Assembly (NCBI GenBank): GCA_964030785.1
Contig: OZ034967.1
Span: forward strand, 64,676,742-64,740,741
DNA length: 64,000 bases
Direction of reading: 5' to 3'
From: Siderastrea siderea
Taxonomy: Eukaryota > Cnidaria > Anthozoa > Scleractinia > Rhizangiidae
Position numbers and translations under genes: made by a program
The notes under the pieces: generated by a model
What the model was told of the DNA's origin: nothing
Database searches by the model: none
What the model saw: only the letters and a program-made list of their open reading frames with translations
Shown: in pieces, positions 1-9,461 of the stretch
Layout of the letters: the number at the start of each line of letters is the position of its first letter
How positions within the stretch are numbered: position 1 is the stretch's first letter

Positions 1-2796
1 TGACTTTTATTGCTAAGAAACTGAGAAGTGGCCAGCGCCTTTTTTTTTTTTTGTTTTGGTCAGGTGTCAGCAACCATGACATCAGTTTAAATTGACATGA
101 AGCCCCGTGGGGGACTCCCATATGAAAGGGACGGGGATGCTCGTCGGAAGATTGGAATTAAAACCCTAAAGGATACCAATCTGGACGTGGCTCAGGCTTT
201 ATTTCAGCCCTAAAGGAGACCGTGCTAAAACAGAGAACCAATATAGTGATTTAAATTCCGCTAAAGATCTTTACATCGAATGCTGTATTCTACTATTCGA
301 TTTTAGAAGCATTGTCATTCGATTGTCATAAATCCTTAGTTTTCGTTCATACTCTACCCTAAGCGATACCTGTAGGAGTAAAAACATTGGCTTTCTGTCC
401 TGACCACCTTACGTGAGACCAAAATCTGCAATTTACGCCCCTAAGCGAGACGACGAGCATCTCTGTCACTTTCATGCGGAAGTCACCTCCCGTGCATGAA
501 GTATTATTCAGACTGAGTAAAACATTCCTTAGGAGGTAAAAAGCGAAGGTTGGACGCATTAAAAAAAAAAACGTTTTGAGATCAGTTAAAATTAAAACTA
601 GTTCATCAAGCACTATGGTCATGTTTATTCTACCCCCGATACTGTGTTTAGCTGCAATTTTCCCTGTCTATCAAGAAAGTAAACTGCGGGTGTTTCAGAT
701 CGAAATTCTCCAGTGACATTTCCGGTAACCGGCTCACAATAGTATAGGTCACACAACTCTTGTTTATAGTTTCTGCGTCTAGCAAACAAATAATCTAGAA
801 CAAACATATTTACTACTGGTAAATTGTATTGATTTCCGAAAGTTCGCTTTTGATTGACAGAGGCATGCAGTTCCTTTTAGCACAGGTCAACGACGATCGC
901 GATTATTACCCCGCCGTCAGGACGGGGTCTAGTAATACCCTTTTTTTTTCGGTGGTTTTTTTTTGTGGTCACTTGCCCCAGACCTCCGGTTTTCGCTCGG
1001 CCAAAGAAATACTCGTCGTGTCTTTCGCTACACAGCCAAGGGCTTTTATCTTGAATGACCGTAACATGTTTTACACCCCCGGGGGGGGGGGGGGGGAGAA
1101 CAACGGCGGGGTCTAATGCCCCTGGGGCTTTTCTTGTAATTTCTCAAACTCGCCGTCGCTAAACAAACATATACTTACAAGCATCGGAAAACTGAGAAGG
1201 AGAAGCAAGAGCAAAAACGCCAAAAGAAAAGAAATGCCTCTCTAACAAAATTCTACCTACACATTTTCATATTTCTGTCTCTAAAGTATTTTTCTGGTGT
1301 TCCTTTACGCTCTCGTAAGTCTCGGTGACCTGCGGTGTCACGCAATTGTTTACACTGGCGAAAGCCATATTTTCGACAAAATAGGGGTTGAACTCGAGGC
1401 TCTGCGGGTCACTTAAAACGATTTGCCCAACGATTTCTTTTCATATTCTAATAAAACAGTATATAAATAAGTCACAGAAAGTCATTTTATGCAATTCTGC
1501 GTATCGCCCATAGTTAAAATTTGCCATATTTTAGAGCTAACATTTGGTTGCAAAAAATTCTCAATTATAGTGTGTTTTTGCAAATCTGTTTCGGGCATAA
1601 AAGTAACTTAGATTTTACAAATTTCTTTGTTAATCAGTACAAGAAGACTTAGGAAAACCACAGAATGATGTTATTTGAAGTTTCGTATCTAGTTCTAGAT
1701 TCACATGCGAACCGATCAAATTTTGGGAAAATGGCGTTTCACCGGAAGTGGATTTTGAGCTGAACTCGAGAAAAACGGTTTTTCTCAAATTTTCACGAAA
1801 GGAAGGTGTTTTTGGAAAAACTAACTACAGCCCGTTTAGTTTCTCACTAGGGCCTATCTATGAGCAAAATATGAGCGAAATCGATTTTTCCACTTGTGCC
1901 ACCAAAAGTCGATATTGGTCGATATTTGTGGGAAGTCGCTCTTAAAAAGCACTGAAACAATCTAAGGAACTAGAAAATGACATTTCAATTATTTTGGTAA
2001 ACTTCTCTCCTTGGGTGTCCCTGAAAATTTGGCTCCAGTCAAGAGAGGCCTCTCTTGCTACAGTGCAGTGTTTTAAATGAATATGGAAATATAATTGAAC
2101 ATTGATGTCCCAACTGCCTCATTTTAACAGCGTAAACTGACTATTACGTAAAAATGCATCCTACTGTGCGTGGTACGATTGGCGCATACTATCTTAGTTA
2201 CGTCCGCAAGGTCGAAGGGTTATGTATTGTCTACGGGCTAAATTCACTTGAATTTTAGTTGAAAATGGTATGAAAATGGTATTACACGATTACAAAGCAA
2301 TGCAATGCAATGAAATATACTTTTATTTAACACACAAGTGGAACTAGAATAATTGGCATTGTCGTAACTGTCAGTATACGAAAACTCAGTCTCAGGGTTA
2401 TTCGACAGTTCTTGTTCTTAAGATTGAACATTTAATGGCGGTCCTCAAGCATGGAAGAGTTAGGAAAAGTGAGGCTCAAGCGGCCGCGGGGCAAAATACT
2501 GTCATTGATAGGGCAGCTAGATCCGGAGGCGGCCGGAAAAACTTTGCCTCTGTTGTGCTGTGGACAGTGAATACAAAGGTGTTTATAAGGGAACGACTGA
2601 CGATCAGGAAAACCGTCGGTGCTAAAATCCCAACGAATACAGAACTCCTCACTGGATTGCATGCGGCCCTCTGATTGTTTTGAAGGAGATGTAGGACTGT
2701 GAAGAGTAGCGTAACAGAAGAATGAAAATACCAAGCGCTGAGGTCATCTTCTTTGCTCCCCCACCTTAACTCTTCTCGCAATTTTAGAGCAAAGTA
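1..2796. other. Host flank, no gene recognised
   Basis: I see no convincing gene here. Short open frames have no recognisable domains. There is a poly-T run near 41-52 and a long poly-G run at about 1079-1096. Around 2110-2190 there is a short stretch that recurs in diverged form near 26470-26545, so at least part of this flank is dispersed repeat. Confidence 0.5.
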
Positions 2797-3229
2797 TTAA
2801 CTATTTTTCAAAGGTTTCACTGCATTTCGTAGATTTTTGTTTCGATCGAAATAAAACATGGGATTGATCGTTGAAGTCATAAACGCTAGTGTTAAAGCCC
2901 ACGGCGACACAATGGAGTACACTCGAGGGTATCGCAATTCAATAATCTTCACAAACACAGACGGCACCAGGAAAACCAAAAGCATGATGGCGACAATCAT
3001 CATATCAAACGCTACTTTCTTCTCACGCTGCAACACTGCTGACATCTGTTGAGAGGCAGCGGCGTCACCCAATTGTCTGTTTTGACGACGAATGGCGAAC
3101 AACATTCCAATATGATTGACAACTGGGACCACGAAGAGCCAGGTGGAGGCAAGATCAATTCCGGAGCACGAAGCAGGAATGTATACAGAAGCCAAATTAC
3201 ACTGGCAAGTATGGAAACTTTCATTGCAC
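2797..3229 (-). pseudogene. Last exon of a rhodopsin-family GPCR, frameshifted
   Basis: The minus strand encodes the end of TM4 through TM7 of a class A G-protein-coupled receptor. Visible are a hydrophobic TM5, a basic third loop ending in REKKVAFDM, TM6, and TM7 with the family signature NPMFY (NPxxY) followed by a basic helix-8 region. A polypyrimidine tract plus AG at 3240-3230 gives a phase-1 splice acceptor, matching the acceptor of the paralogue at 63803. The first ~14 codons are in one frame and the rest in another, so a one-base indel lies near 3180-3195. Either this copy is a pseudogene or the assembly has an error. The Polinton begins about 200 bp upstream, so if earlier exons existed the element sits in the preceding intron. 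The ligand cannot be predicted. Confidence 0.75.
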
Positions 3230-3431
3230 CTGCAAAAAACCGAAATCTATGTCATTTTTTTTTTAATTAAATGGCAAAAAATGTCTTTAAAATGATAAAA
3301 ATCCTGACACAAGCATGATCCTAAATGGTTTATCTGCTCTACCTTAGTAATCTGATGTTCATAGCCAATTATTGGCTGAACTTGTCTAGATATTAGCAAC
3401 ATATTTATTAAGTTATTAAGTTATTATTTTT

Positions 3432-3437
3432 ATTAAG
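3432..3437. repeat. Polinton target-site duplication, left copy (ATTAAG)
   Basis: The six bases directly before the element's first base are identical to the six directly after its last base (19222-19227). Six-bp target duplications are the established hallmark of Polinton/Maverick integration. Confidence 0.93.
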
Positions 3438-3778
3438 AGTAGTTAGAGAGTTGGGAGTTTCAGCACAGTTGTCAAACTTTCAGTTAAATTTTAGCAGAAA
3501 AAATCTCCAGTCAACCCGACCCCCCATTTTCACCTCACTGAATTCCCAGTTTTCCCAAAATCAGAAAAAAATTTAGTCAAACTTTTCCCGACCCCTATTT
3601 GAAAATTAAATGCACAAGCGCGGCTGTTGTTTTGTTGTCGAATTCTCATATAAATTTTATATGAGAATTTATGGGATGTTTCCGTGACCGTAAGCATAAC
3701 TTGTCACGCCATTTTTATGAATATATCTTTTATCGTCGAAGCAGCTGAGTGATATTTTATCGACCACGTAGCTACCAA
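3438..3778 (+). repeat. Polinton left terminal inverted repeat (341 bp)
   Basis: Base-by-base comparison with the reverse complement of 18881-19221 shows no difference that I can find. The repeat starts AGTAGTTAGAGAG and ends inside the PolB gene, so the last 35 codons of PolB and its stop lie within the TIR. Perfect identity implies recent insertion or TIR homogenisation during protein-primed replication. Confidence 0.95.
3641..3669. repeat. Perfect 14-bp-arm palindrome next to the PolB stop codon
   Basis: Arms 3641-3654 and 3656-3669 are perfectly complementary around one central base. The palindrome abuts and slightly overlaps the PolB stop (3669-3671) and is repeated in the other TIR at 18990-19018. 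It could act in 3'-end formation of the PolB mRNA or as a cruciform in replication. Neither role is shown. Confidence 0.8.
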
Positions 3779-6700
3779 TGAGATGTTTTTCACTTTTAAT
3801 AATTCTCATCTCATGGCGCAACTGCTTTTTATTGAAAAGCACGTCCTTGTAATTATCATGTTGCAACTGTTGTTTTATCACATTTTTTTTTATTCCCTTT
3901 GCTGTGCGACTACCCTGTTCATTGTTTTTCATAAGAGAATACATTTTAGATCTCAAGCCAACAAACTCCACGATTGGCAAACCGGCCGCTTCATCCTTGA
4001 ATTTCCCAATGACTTTCTTGTTTGAGTTATCAAAAAACGGGTTATTCTTTGGATAATCACTATTATCGAATAGATGTTTGTCTTTCCAAAAATCTTGATA
4101 AACATCATCTGCTTCAATTTCATAGGTCAGACTGTCAGTATCTGTGAACAGCAACCGAGCTTTGTCACCATATTTACTTTTGATGTAATTGTAATGAAAA
4201 TCATACATTAATGTTTTTGATAAATCTAGGATGCACATTCCAACATACGCCGGTCTGTTTAATGTCAAAGTTGGTTTCATTTTATGAACGGCGACTAAAT
4301 CCTCATTGAAAATTTTGAAGCTCACGAAACTCGGTTTACTGGTCCACTTTAATAGATTTTCTTCATCAGTTACAAGTTTAATATCCTGTCGCTTTCTCAG
4401 ATTTTCCATTGTCTTCCCAAACACCGAATTGTTCATCAACTTGAAAAAATCCTTTTCAAAAGAGTTCTTTGCCTTTGCTCTCTTTTTTGTGTTGAAATCA
4501 ATGTAAGTTTTCAACCATGGACTCTGATTGAATTCAAGAGCTCTGTGAATTTTTGTTAGTTTTAATCCTAAAGACATGTATAGTTGCAAGTTGCGATAAT
4601 GCAAAACATATCTCTCTTTTTTCGATAATGTTGGTACTAACTTTTCAACCAGTCCAACCTTTACTTTAAATTTTTCAGCAATTTCTCGGCAATAAGGGGA
4701 CAACATATCTTCAGTTACTTTGATTTTTTCAGCGGCCAGCGGATAGTCGTTGTGGAGATTATGCAACTCTTCTGGATATTCCAAATCAACCTCTAATATC
4801 AATCCTTTTTCAGACTTATCATCGAACTTGGATAAATCCACCTCTTCTTCAGTTAACCATTTGAATCCACCGGTCGGAAGATATTGACTCATTGCCCAAC
4901 CATATAGATTGTTTGCATCCAGATACATGATGTATTTTGACGCCTCCTCCGGATTGTAGTTTTCCATATACTTGTTGTTTGCCTTTCCATATCGATTGGC
5001 GATGTAACTGATCCCCCCACGCATGCCTTTTTCAATGAATAGAAACATATCAACATCACTCATCAACTCCAATTTAGTTTTTGTCATTTTCAACATTGCA
5101 TCCCAACTCAGACCGGGTGTTGTGAAATAATGAGCAGGATCCAATTCATAGTATTGTTGACATGCTTTGCGGAAATTTTCAAAAACATCAGTCAACAACA
5201 AAATATCCGATTTGAGATACAGATCGTGATACTCCCCCATTGATGATAAACCAAATTCATTCCAAACATTCTGTGCATGTTGGTACTCTTCATCTGTGAT
5301 ATGTTCATTATTCATGACGCTGAAAAAATCTTCTTTCTTCGGTAACCGGCTGTCCTCAAACTTTTTAAAACTATTCATATAATCATAAGGATAAACACCT
5401 TTCTTTTTCATCAAACTCAATTGTTCACCTTGAAATACTTGCCCCGTATATTTGAACGCTTCAGCCGGAAGATTATTCACCAAATTACTCAATGATGAGC
5501 TCATGAATTGAAAGCTGTCGATGAACAAAAGGTATCGGCCCAACATGAAGGCCATGTATTTCTCCATGTTACAGGGAATGACATTTATACTCATCTCACG
5601 TTTATTTCCTTTTGCATCAACATACACACACTCTTTCACAATATTACCAATTTCTTGCATTATAAAGTGACTGTCATACCCCTTGAGATTGTGAAACACC
5701 ACAGGTATTTTATCAGTCAATTGGAAATTTAGATTACAAAACTCGTGTGCAGAGCCTCTGTATTTGCCGGTGACATGACAGTGATCTCTTACTATGTTAT
5801 TGAAATTATCATTTGCGCCATACGGTATCTTGCAAATGTGGCATTCTTTTGCTGATCGAAAACTTTCCTTATCCTCGTTTGTCATTTCGATTGGTTTTGT
5901 GAAATGGTCTTTTGCAATCTTTTTACAGTATTTAACTTCATCCAACATATCTTTTATGAACTTGTGAATGGTCATTTCTCCTCTGTAAATTTTAGTGGGC
6001 TTTGAAAATTTATCGTCATAACAGCAAACAACTTTATAACCATATCCACAAGCTGTATGTTTTTGATATTGTTCGGTGTAGGATTTTTTTTGTGAAACTT
6101 TTTCGGTAATGGCCTCAAAATCAGCATAAATCACAAAAGGGGCCGGCAACTGTCTACGATAATTTTTGAATGCAATTGTCGATCCAGGTGCCGGCATTTT
6201 AATGGATTGTTTCCCATTAATTTCAATACAATCAACTTTGTGATTAATTAATACCCTTTCAGAGCTGAAACCTTGAAGACAGTACATACAGAAATGCTTT
6301 CTTCCATTGTTTTTCGTTTGATTGTGCATAAATTTATTGAAATTTTTTAATAAACAATAATGTTTCTTTTCTCCTTCGGTTATTAATAGCAGATTCAAAC
6401 AATGGTTGAACTTTTCTTTTGAAAGGTAAATCGGATACCGTTGCCCTTCCTCATAACCGAAGACATTTACACGAATATTATTCTGTTTCTCTATTTTGTT
6501 GTATTGTTTCACAGAAACTGGAAACTCAATTCCTGAGTAATCCAATTTTTCTACATATTTTTTATCAGACTCTTTTATTCTCTGTGGATTTTTATTTTGT
6601 GGTAAGAGGTGCCGAATATGGCACCAACGAAAACATTCATCATCATTATTTTTTATGTTTATAATTCCTTTAGCTGGGTGACGCAGCTCTTTGGGTAATG

Positions 6701-7433
6701 GAATATATGAAGAACCCCTGAGTGGTCTGTACTTTGCAACATTGATGAAATGACCATCAATTGATTTAATAATCCATGCTGAGCCTTCTGAAATCCATTG
6801 CTGAATCTTATTTAAAATCTGTTGTTGTGTTATTTGCAACAATTCTGCAATCTCTATCTCGTTTTTTACTGTTTGTGGCTCTGCATTGAAATAAGCTTCA
6901 TTTTCAATCAACTCATCTCCTTTCTGTTTTTCAAACGTAATCTTCAACGTTTCATTGAATTTGAGACCTTTCATCTCATTTAGAACCTTTGATAGATTGT
7001 TCTTAATCACTAAACGGGTTTTCTGAAGTTGAATTAATGGGTCTTGTCTGTTTGTGAGACCAATTTCATATGATCTTGTAAACCCTCGCAGGGCTTTTTC
7101 AGTTTTTGTGAAAGTTGGTTCAGTTTGTTTAGTTTGCTCTTCAATCACTTTATCAACATTTTTCAACCACTCTTCCCAATTGATAACGTTTTCAGTCGTT
7201 TTTTGAATCATATTTGGTAGCTTATTGAGTGTTGTTGTGACAACTGTTGGTTTGAGGATGGGAACGTTGATTTCAGGTACTTCACCAAATAATCTAGGGT
7301 TTGGTCTTGGTGCTGGAACAGGTGGTTTTGGTTTATAAGTTCTTGGTGCTGGAACTGGCTTCCTTTTATTTTGATTCAAAATCAATCTAATAAGCTGTGA
7401 TTTGTTGAGTTTTTTCAAACTAGCTTTATCCAT
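3669..7433 (-). CDS. Protein-primed family B DNA polymerase (Polinton PolB)
   Basis: This 1254-aa polymerase would replicate the element by protein priming. Order of features: a Pro-rich N-terminus with repeated PAPR motifs (about 27-50); a C2H2/C2HC-like finger (about 382-402); Exo I with D438/E440 in YADFEA; an HNH-like zinc cluster (about 531-567, RDHCHVTGKYRG); Exo II HNLKGYD (581-587); Exo III Y739xxxD743; polymerase motif A DANNLYG (D839); motif B NNSVFG (about 1001-1006); motif C DTD (1098-1100). All exonuclease and polymerase catalytic acids are present, so it looks intact. The start is an ATG preceded by AATAAA. The last 35 codons lie in the TIR and are duplicated at 18883-18990. It is the last gene of the minus-strand block, 69 bp after the small SAP-like gene. 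Confidence 0.97.
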   Translation of the reverse strand: MDKASLKKLNKSQLIRLILNQNKRKPVPAPRTYKPKPPVPAPRPNPRLFGEVPEINVPILKPTVVTTTLNKLPNMIQKTTENVINWEEWLKNVDKVIEEQTKQTEPTFTKTEKALRGFTRSYEIGLTNRQDPLIQLQKTRLVIKNNLSKVLNEMKGLKFNETLKITFEKQKGDELIENEAYFNAEPQTVKNEIEIAELLQITQQQILNKIQQWISEGSAWIIKSIDGHFINVAKYRPLRGSSYIPLPKELRHPAKGIINIKNNDDECFRWCHIRHLLPQNKNPQRIKESDKKYVEKLDYSGIEFPVSVKQYNKIEKQNNIRVNVFGYEEGQRYPIYLSKEKFNHCLNLLLITEGEKKHYCLLKNFNKFMHNQTKNNGRKHFCMYCLQGFSSERVLINHKVDCIEINGKQSIKMPAPGSTIAFKNYRRQLPAPFVIYADFEAITEKVSQKKSYTEQYQKHTACGYGYKVVCCYDDKFSKPTKIYRGEMTIHKFIKDMLDEVKYCKKIAKDHFTKPIEMTNEDKESFRSAKECHICKIPYGANDNFNNIVRDHCHVTGKYRGSAHEFCNLNFQLTDKIPVVFHNLKGYDSHFIMQEIGNIVKECVYVDAKGNKREMSINVIPCNMEKYMAFMLGRYLLFIDSFQFMSSSLSNLVNNLPAEAFKYTGQVFQGEQLSLMKKKGVYPYDYMNSFKKFEDSRLPKKEDFFSVMNNEHITDEEYQHAQNVWNEFGLSSMGEYHDLYLKSDILLLTDVFENFRKACQQYYELDPAHYFTTPGLSWDAMLKMTKTKLELMSDVDMFLFIEKGMRGGISYIANRYGKANNKYMENYNPEEASKYIMYLDANNLYGWAMSQYLPTGGFKWLTEEEVDLSKFDDKSEKGLILEVDLEYPEELHNLHNDYPLAAEKIKVTEDMLSPYCREIAEKFKVKVGLVEKLVPTLSKKERYVLHYRNLQLYMSLGLKLTKIHRALEFNQSPWLKTYIDFNTKKRAKAKNSFEKDFFKLMNNSVFGKTMENLRKRQDIKLVTDEENLLKWTSKPSFVSFKIFNEDLVAVHKMKPTLTLNRPAYVGMCILDLSKTLMYDFHYNYIKSKYGDKARLLFTDTDSLTYEIEADDVYQDFWKDKHLFDNSDYPKNNPFFDNSNKKVIGKFKDEAAGLPIVEFVGLRSKMYSLMKNNEQGSRTAKGIKKNVIKQQLQHDNYKDVLFNKKQLRHEMRIIKSEKHLIGSYVVDKISLSCFDDKRYIHKNGVTSYAYGHGNIP

Positions 7434-7502
7434 TTTTATTGAATAACAATATTTTTTTTTAAATTATTTTTTTCATTTCCAAGTTTCATGAAATGAAAAA
7501 AT

Positions 7503-7808
7503 TTACGCTAAAGATACTCTCACCTTATTTCCATCCTTATCCATGAACTCTTTTCCACAATTCAAAAAATAATGAACTGAACCAGGTCTTTTACCCAATA
7601 ATTTTGAGCATTGATAAATGCTTTTGCATTTTACACGAACTTGTGTGTCAACATTAATAACAAACACCTCCTTCCCTGTTGGTTTGTATAAAACTCCTTC
7701 ATCAAGATTCAAAGCTTTAACCAAATCTTTTTTTGATATCTTATTTGCGTTTTTAATATTATTTTCTACAGCCATTTTTCGAATTTCTTGATAGGTCATG
7801 AATACCAT
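7503..7808 (-). CDS. Small SAP/Rho_N-like protein with NUMOD1-like tail
   Basis: This is a 101-aa protein if the ATG at 7808 is used; an upstream TTG would add six residues, but AATAAA sits just before the ATG as in neighbouring genes. Residues 5-36 (TYQEIRKMAVENNIKN and onward) resemble the SAP or Rho-N helix-extension-helix fold that binds nucleic acid. The C-terminal half, with SIYQCSKLLGKRPGSVHYFL, resembles NUMOD1-type helix-turn-helix modules. Both resemblances are by eye and weak. It lies between integrase (46 bp gap) and PolB (69 bp gap). DNA binding during replication or regulation is an inference. Confidence 0.65.
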   Translation of the reverse strand: MVFMTYQEIRKMAVENNIKNANKISKKDLVKALNLDEGVLYKPTGKEVFVINVDTQVRVKCKSIYQCSKLLGKRPGSVHYFLNCGKEFMDKDGNKVRVSLA

Positions 7809-7854
7809 AATTTTATTGTAATACAATATTTTTTAAATTTTTTTAAATTTATTT

Positions 7855-8814
7855 TTACATCAGATCGCTAATATTTACCCATGAATTGAATTTTTCTGGA
7901 TAACCGCTCCACTTCACCAAAGCTTTGCCTTTTCGAGGGTCTCGTCGAATTACTTTCTCAATACGGTAAACGTCTTGAACAGCCTTCTGCATCTCCTGTT
8001 CATAAAAAGAACCTGATATCTCCTCACCACTGAGATCTTTGAGTCTGTAAGTGATCGGATTGGTGTATTGTATCTTGTCGACTGTAAAAACTTCTTCTGT
8101 CCAATTGGCTGTGTATCCTTTGTCAAAGACAGGACGTTTGTACTTAGATATTCTGACCTTATCACCTACTCTGTATTTTGACTTTGTTGAGATTGGCTTT
8201 ATATCACCGAAAAGGTTGAAGTAAACGATTCCTTCATTCTTCTTTTTACTTGCTTCCGTGGGTGTCATCTTTGTGCTTGAATGTTTAGTGTTGTTATACT
8301 GTTTCACTAATTTTGGTAGCATGTCAAGATACTGTGTATTCCCCTGAACAGTAAACTGTTTCCACATTTTGGTTTTGATTGTACGGTTCCATCTTTCGCA
8401 AACTGACGACTTTTCCTCATTCTCAGTTGAGTACAAGGTTATTTTATTCTTATCAATTAGTTCCTTAACATGTTTGTTGTAATACTCTTTCCCTTTATCA
8501 GTCCAAAGATATTGTGGTTTACGCCCCTCTTTGAATATTGTTTTGAATGCATTCATAACTGTTTCACCCTTTTTATCTTTTAATGGGACAATCCAACCAT
8601 ATTTACTGAACACATCGAGTACCATGAGAAGATATCTAAAACCCTTATTCCATCGACTGAATTTTTGCATCTCAACGATATCTGAACACCATATCTCGTC
8701 AATGTGGTTTGCAATTACCCGCCGCCGGGTGAAGTTACGTTTTATAGGTTTATGAAGCTCATCAGCTAATTTTTCTTGCCAGTTTTCTTCACTCGACGGC
8801 CTTTTCAGTTTAAA
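7855..8814 (-). CDS. Retroviral-type integrase with C-terminal chromodomain, -1 frame product
   Basis: This integrase (rve) domain inserts the element into host DNA. The frame is open from the stop at 8836-8838 and has no ATG before 8670. Family-conserved residues start well before that ATG (LADELHKPIKRNF and then WCSD). Catalytic acids are Asp in WCSD (8680-8682), Asp in LWTDKG and Glu in VCERWNRT, a DD(33)E spacing. An ATG start at 8670 would remove the first catalytic Asp. Translation therefore most likely enters by a -1 shift at 8808-8814 from the PLA2 frame, adding 317 residues. The C-terminal ~36 residues (EKVIRRD...ALVKWSGYP) form a chromodomain, which in other elements targets integration to marked chromatin. 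Alternatives are an old frameshift mutation or an unseen splice. Confidence 0.92.
   Translation of the reverse strand, partial: FKLKRPSSEENWQEKLADELHKPIKRNFTRRRVIANHIDEIWCSDIVEMQKFSRWNKGFRYLLMVLDVFSKYGWIVPLKDKKGETVMNAFKTIFKEGRKPQYLWTDKGKEYYNKHVKELIDKNKITLYSTENEEKSSVCERWNRTIKTKMWKQFTVQGNTQYLDMLPKLVKQYNNTKHSSTKMTPTEASKKKNEGIVYFNLFGDIKPISTKSKYRVGDKVRISKYKRPVFDKGYTANWTEEVFTVDKIQYTNPITYRLKDLSGEEISGSFYEQEMQKAVQDVYRIEKVIRRDPRKGKALVKWSGYPEKFNSWVNISDLM
8724..8814 (-). promoter_or_regulatory. Candidate -1 ribosomal frameshift site 2 (U_UUA_AAC, stop, stem)
   Basis: On the minus strand the PLA2 frame reads GGT TTA AAC TGA. The heptamer T_TTA_AAC (8808-8814) is in the correct phase for simultaneous tRNA slippage and is followed at once by the UGA stop. 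The -1 frame continues directly into integrase. After a 7-nt spacer, 8787-8800 can pair with 8724-8734: a 4-bp helix (GCCG/CGGC), a small internal loop, then a 6-bp helix (GTGAAG/CTTCAC). UUUAAAC is the heptamer used by coronaviruses. Slippage itself is inferred, not shown. Confidence 0.8.
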
Positions 8815-9461
8815 CCAAGACCAAGTTTTTGCTTTTTATCAATAATATTTCGTGCCATCCAATGACCCCATTGTCTCTCATTATAAGGAACAGAATCCAA
8901 TGCTTTGACCATTTTCCTGTCGGCTTTGTTCTTGCATTTTTTATCATCTTTGCAAACTGAATAATCAACATCATGCTGCATCGCTATAGCATCGGTCTTA
9001 CCAGTTGGTTTGTCATATATCTCTAGTATCTCTCCTGTTTTTGGATCCCATCTAACCTGATTTTCAAGGTCATTGTAGGGGCCTGTGTATTTATGCCCTG
9101 GAAGAGTCCAACCCCCTTTTGGTTTAGGCAGCCTTCCAATGGCTTTATGTATATCTAAACTTCCGCCATCCAAATCCTTTCTGTCGGTTTTATACTTTCT
9201 ATTTGGTCTGATTTTAGTGGATAATTGATCAAGCATCTCTGATCCTGTTTTTTGAATGAAAGGAGTCGCTTTTTCCAAAGCATAATCGAGAGCCTTTTTC
9301 TGAAGTTTTGGGTTCCTTAGAGCTTCGCTACCATAATAACGCCCCATTTCTACAGCTTTTTTTCCAAGCCAAGGAATACCATGGTGAATTAACATATCAG
9401 TACCTGTTGAAGCCATCGTATCCAGAATGCCCGCCCCTTCAGACGGGCTATTTAGTTTCCC
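8805..9461 (-). CDS. Phospholipase A2-like domain protein (-1 frame product of zinc-ribbon gene)
   Basis: This segment resembles the parvovirus-VP1-like PLA2 family found in many Polintons. It has a Ca2+-loop motif YTGPYNDL and a catalytic-helix motif HDVDYS with His and Asp present, followed by a Lys/Cys stretch and GLGLN before the UGA stop. In parvoviruses such domains breach endosomal membranes; a similar entry role here is inference. The frame has an ATG at 9506, but that ATG is inside the zinc-ribbon coding region and lacks the AATAAA-type leader. Entry by -1 slippage at 9455-9461 is more likely, giving a 269-aa zinc-ribbon/PLA2 protein. The segment ends on another slippery heptamer leading into integrase. 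Confidence 0.87.
   Translation of the reverse strand, partial: GKLNSPSEGAGILDTMASTGTDMLIHHGIPWLGKKAVEMGRYYGSEALRNPKLQKKALDYALEKATPFIQKTGSEMLDQLSTKIRPNRKYKTDRKDLDGGSLDIHKAIGRLPKPKGGWTLPGHKYTGPYNDLENQVRWDPKTGEILEIYDKPTGKTDAIAMQHDVDYSVCKDDKKCKNKADRKMVKALDSVPYNERQWGHWMARNIIDKKQKLGLGLN
9408..9461 (-). promoter_or_regulatory. Candidate -1 ribosomal frameshift site 1 (G_GGA_AAC, stop, pseudoknot)
   Basis: The zinc-ribbon frame ends CCG GGA AAC TAA. The heptamer G_GGA_AAC (9455-9461) is in slip phase and directly precedes the stop; the -1 frame continues into the PLA2 segment. Six nt downstream is an all-GC hairpin with 5-bp arms at 9444-9448 and 9429-9433, unusual in this AT-rich element. Its loop (TGAAG, 9437-9441) can pair with CTTCA at 9408-9412, making an H-type pseudoknot. 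GGGAAAC is used for gag-pro frameshifting in some betaretroviruses. Function is inferred. Confidence 0.8.

Noticed and set aside
7855..8670. Integrase starting at the ATG at 8670
   Set aside because: It would drop the conserved upstream region with the first catalytic Asp; the frame is open and conserved well before this ATG.
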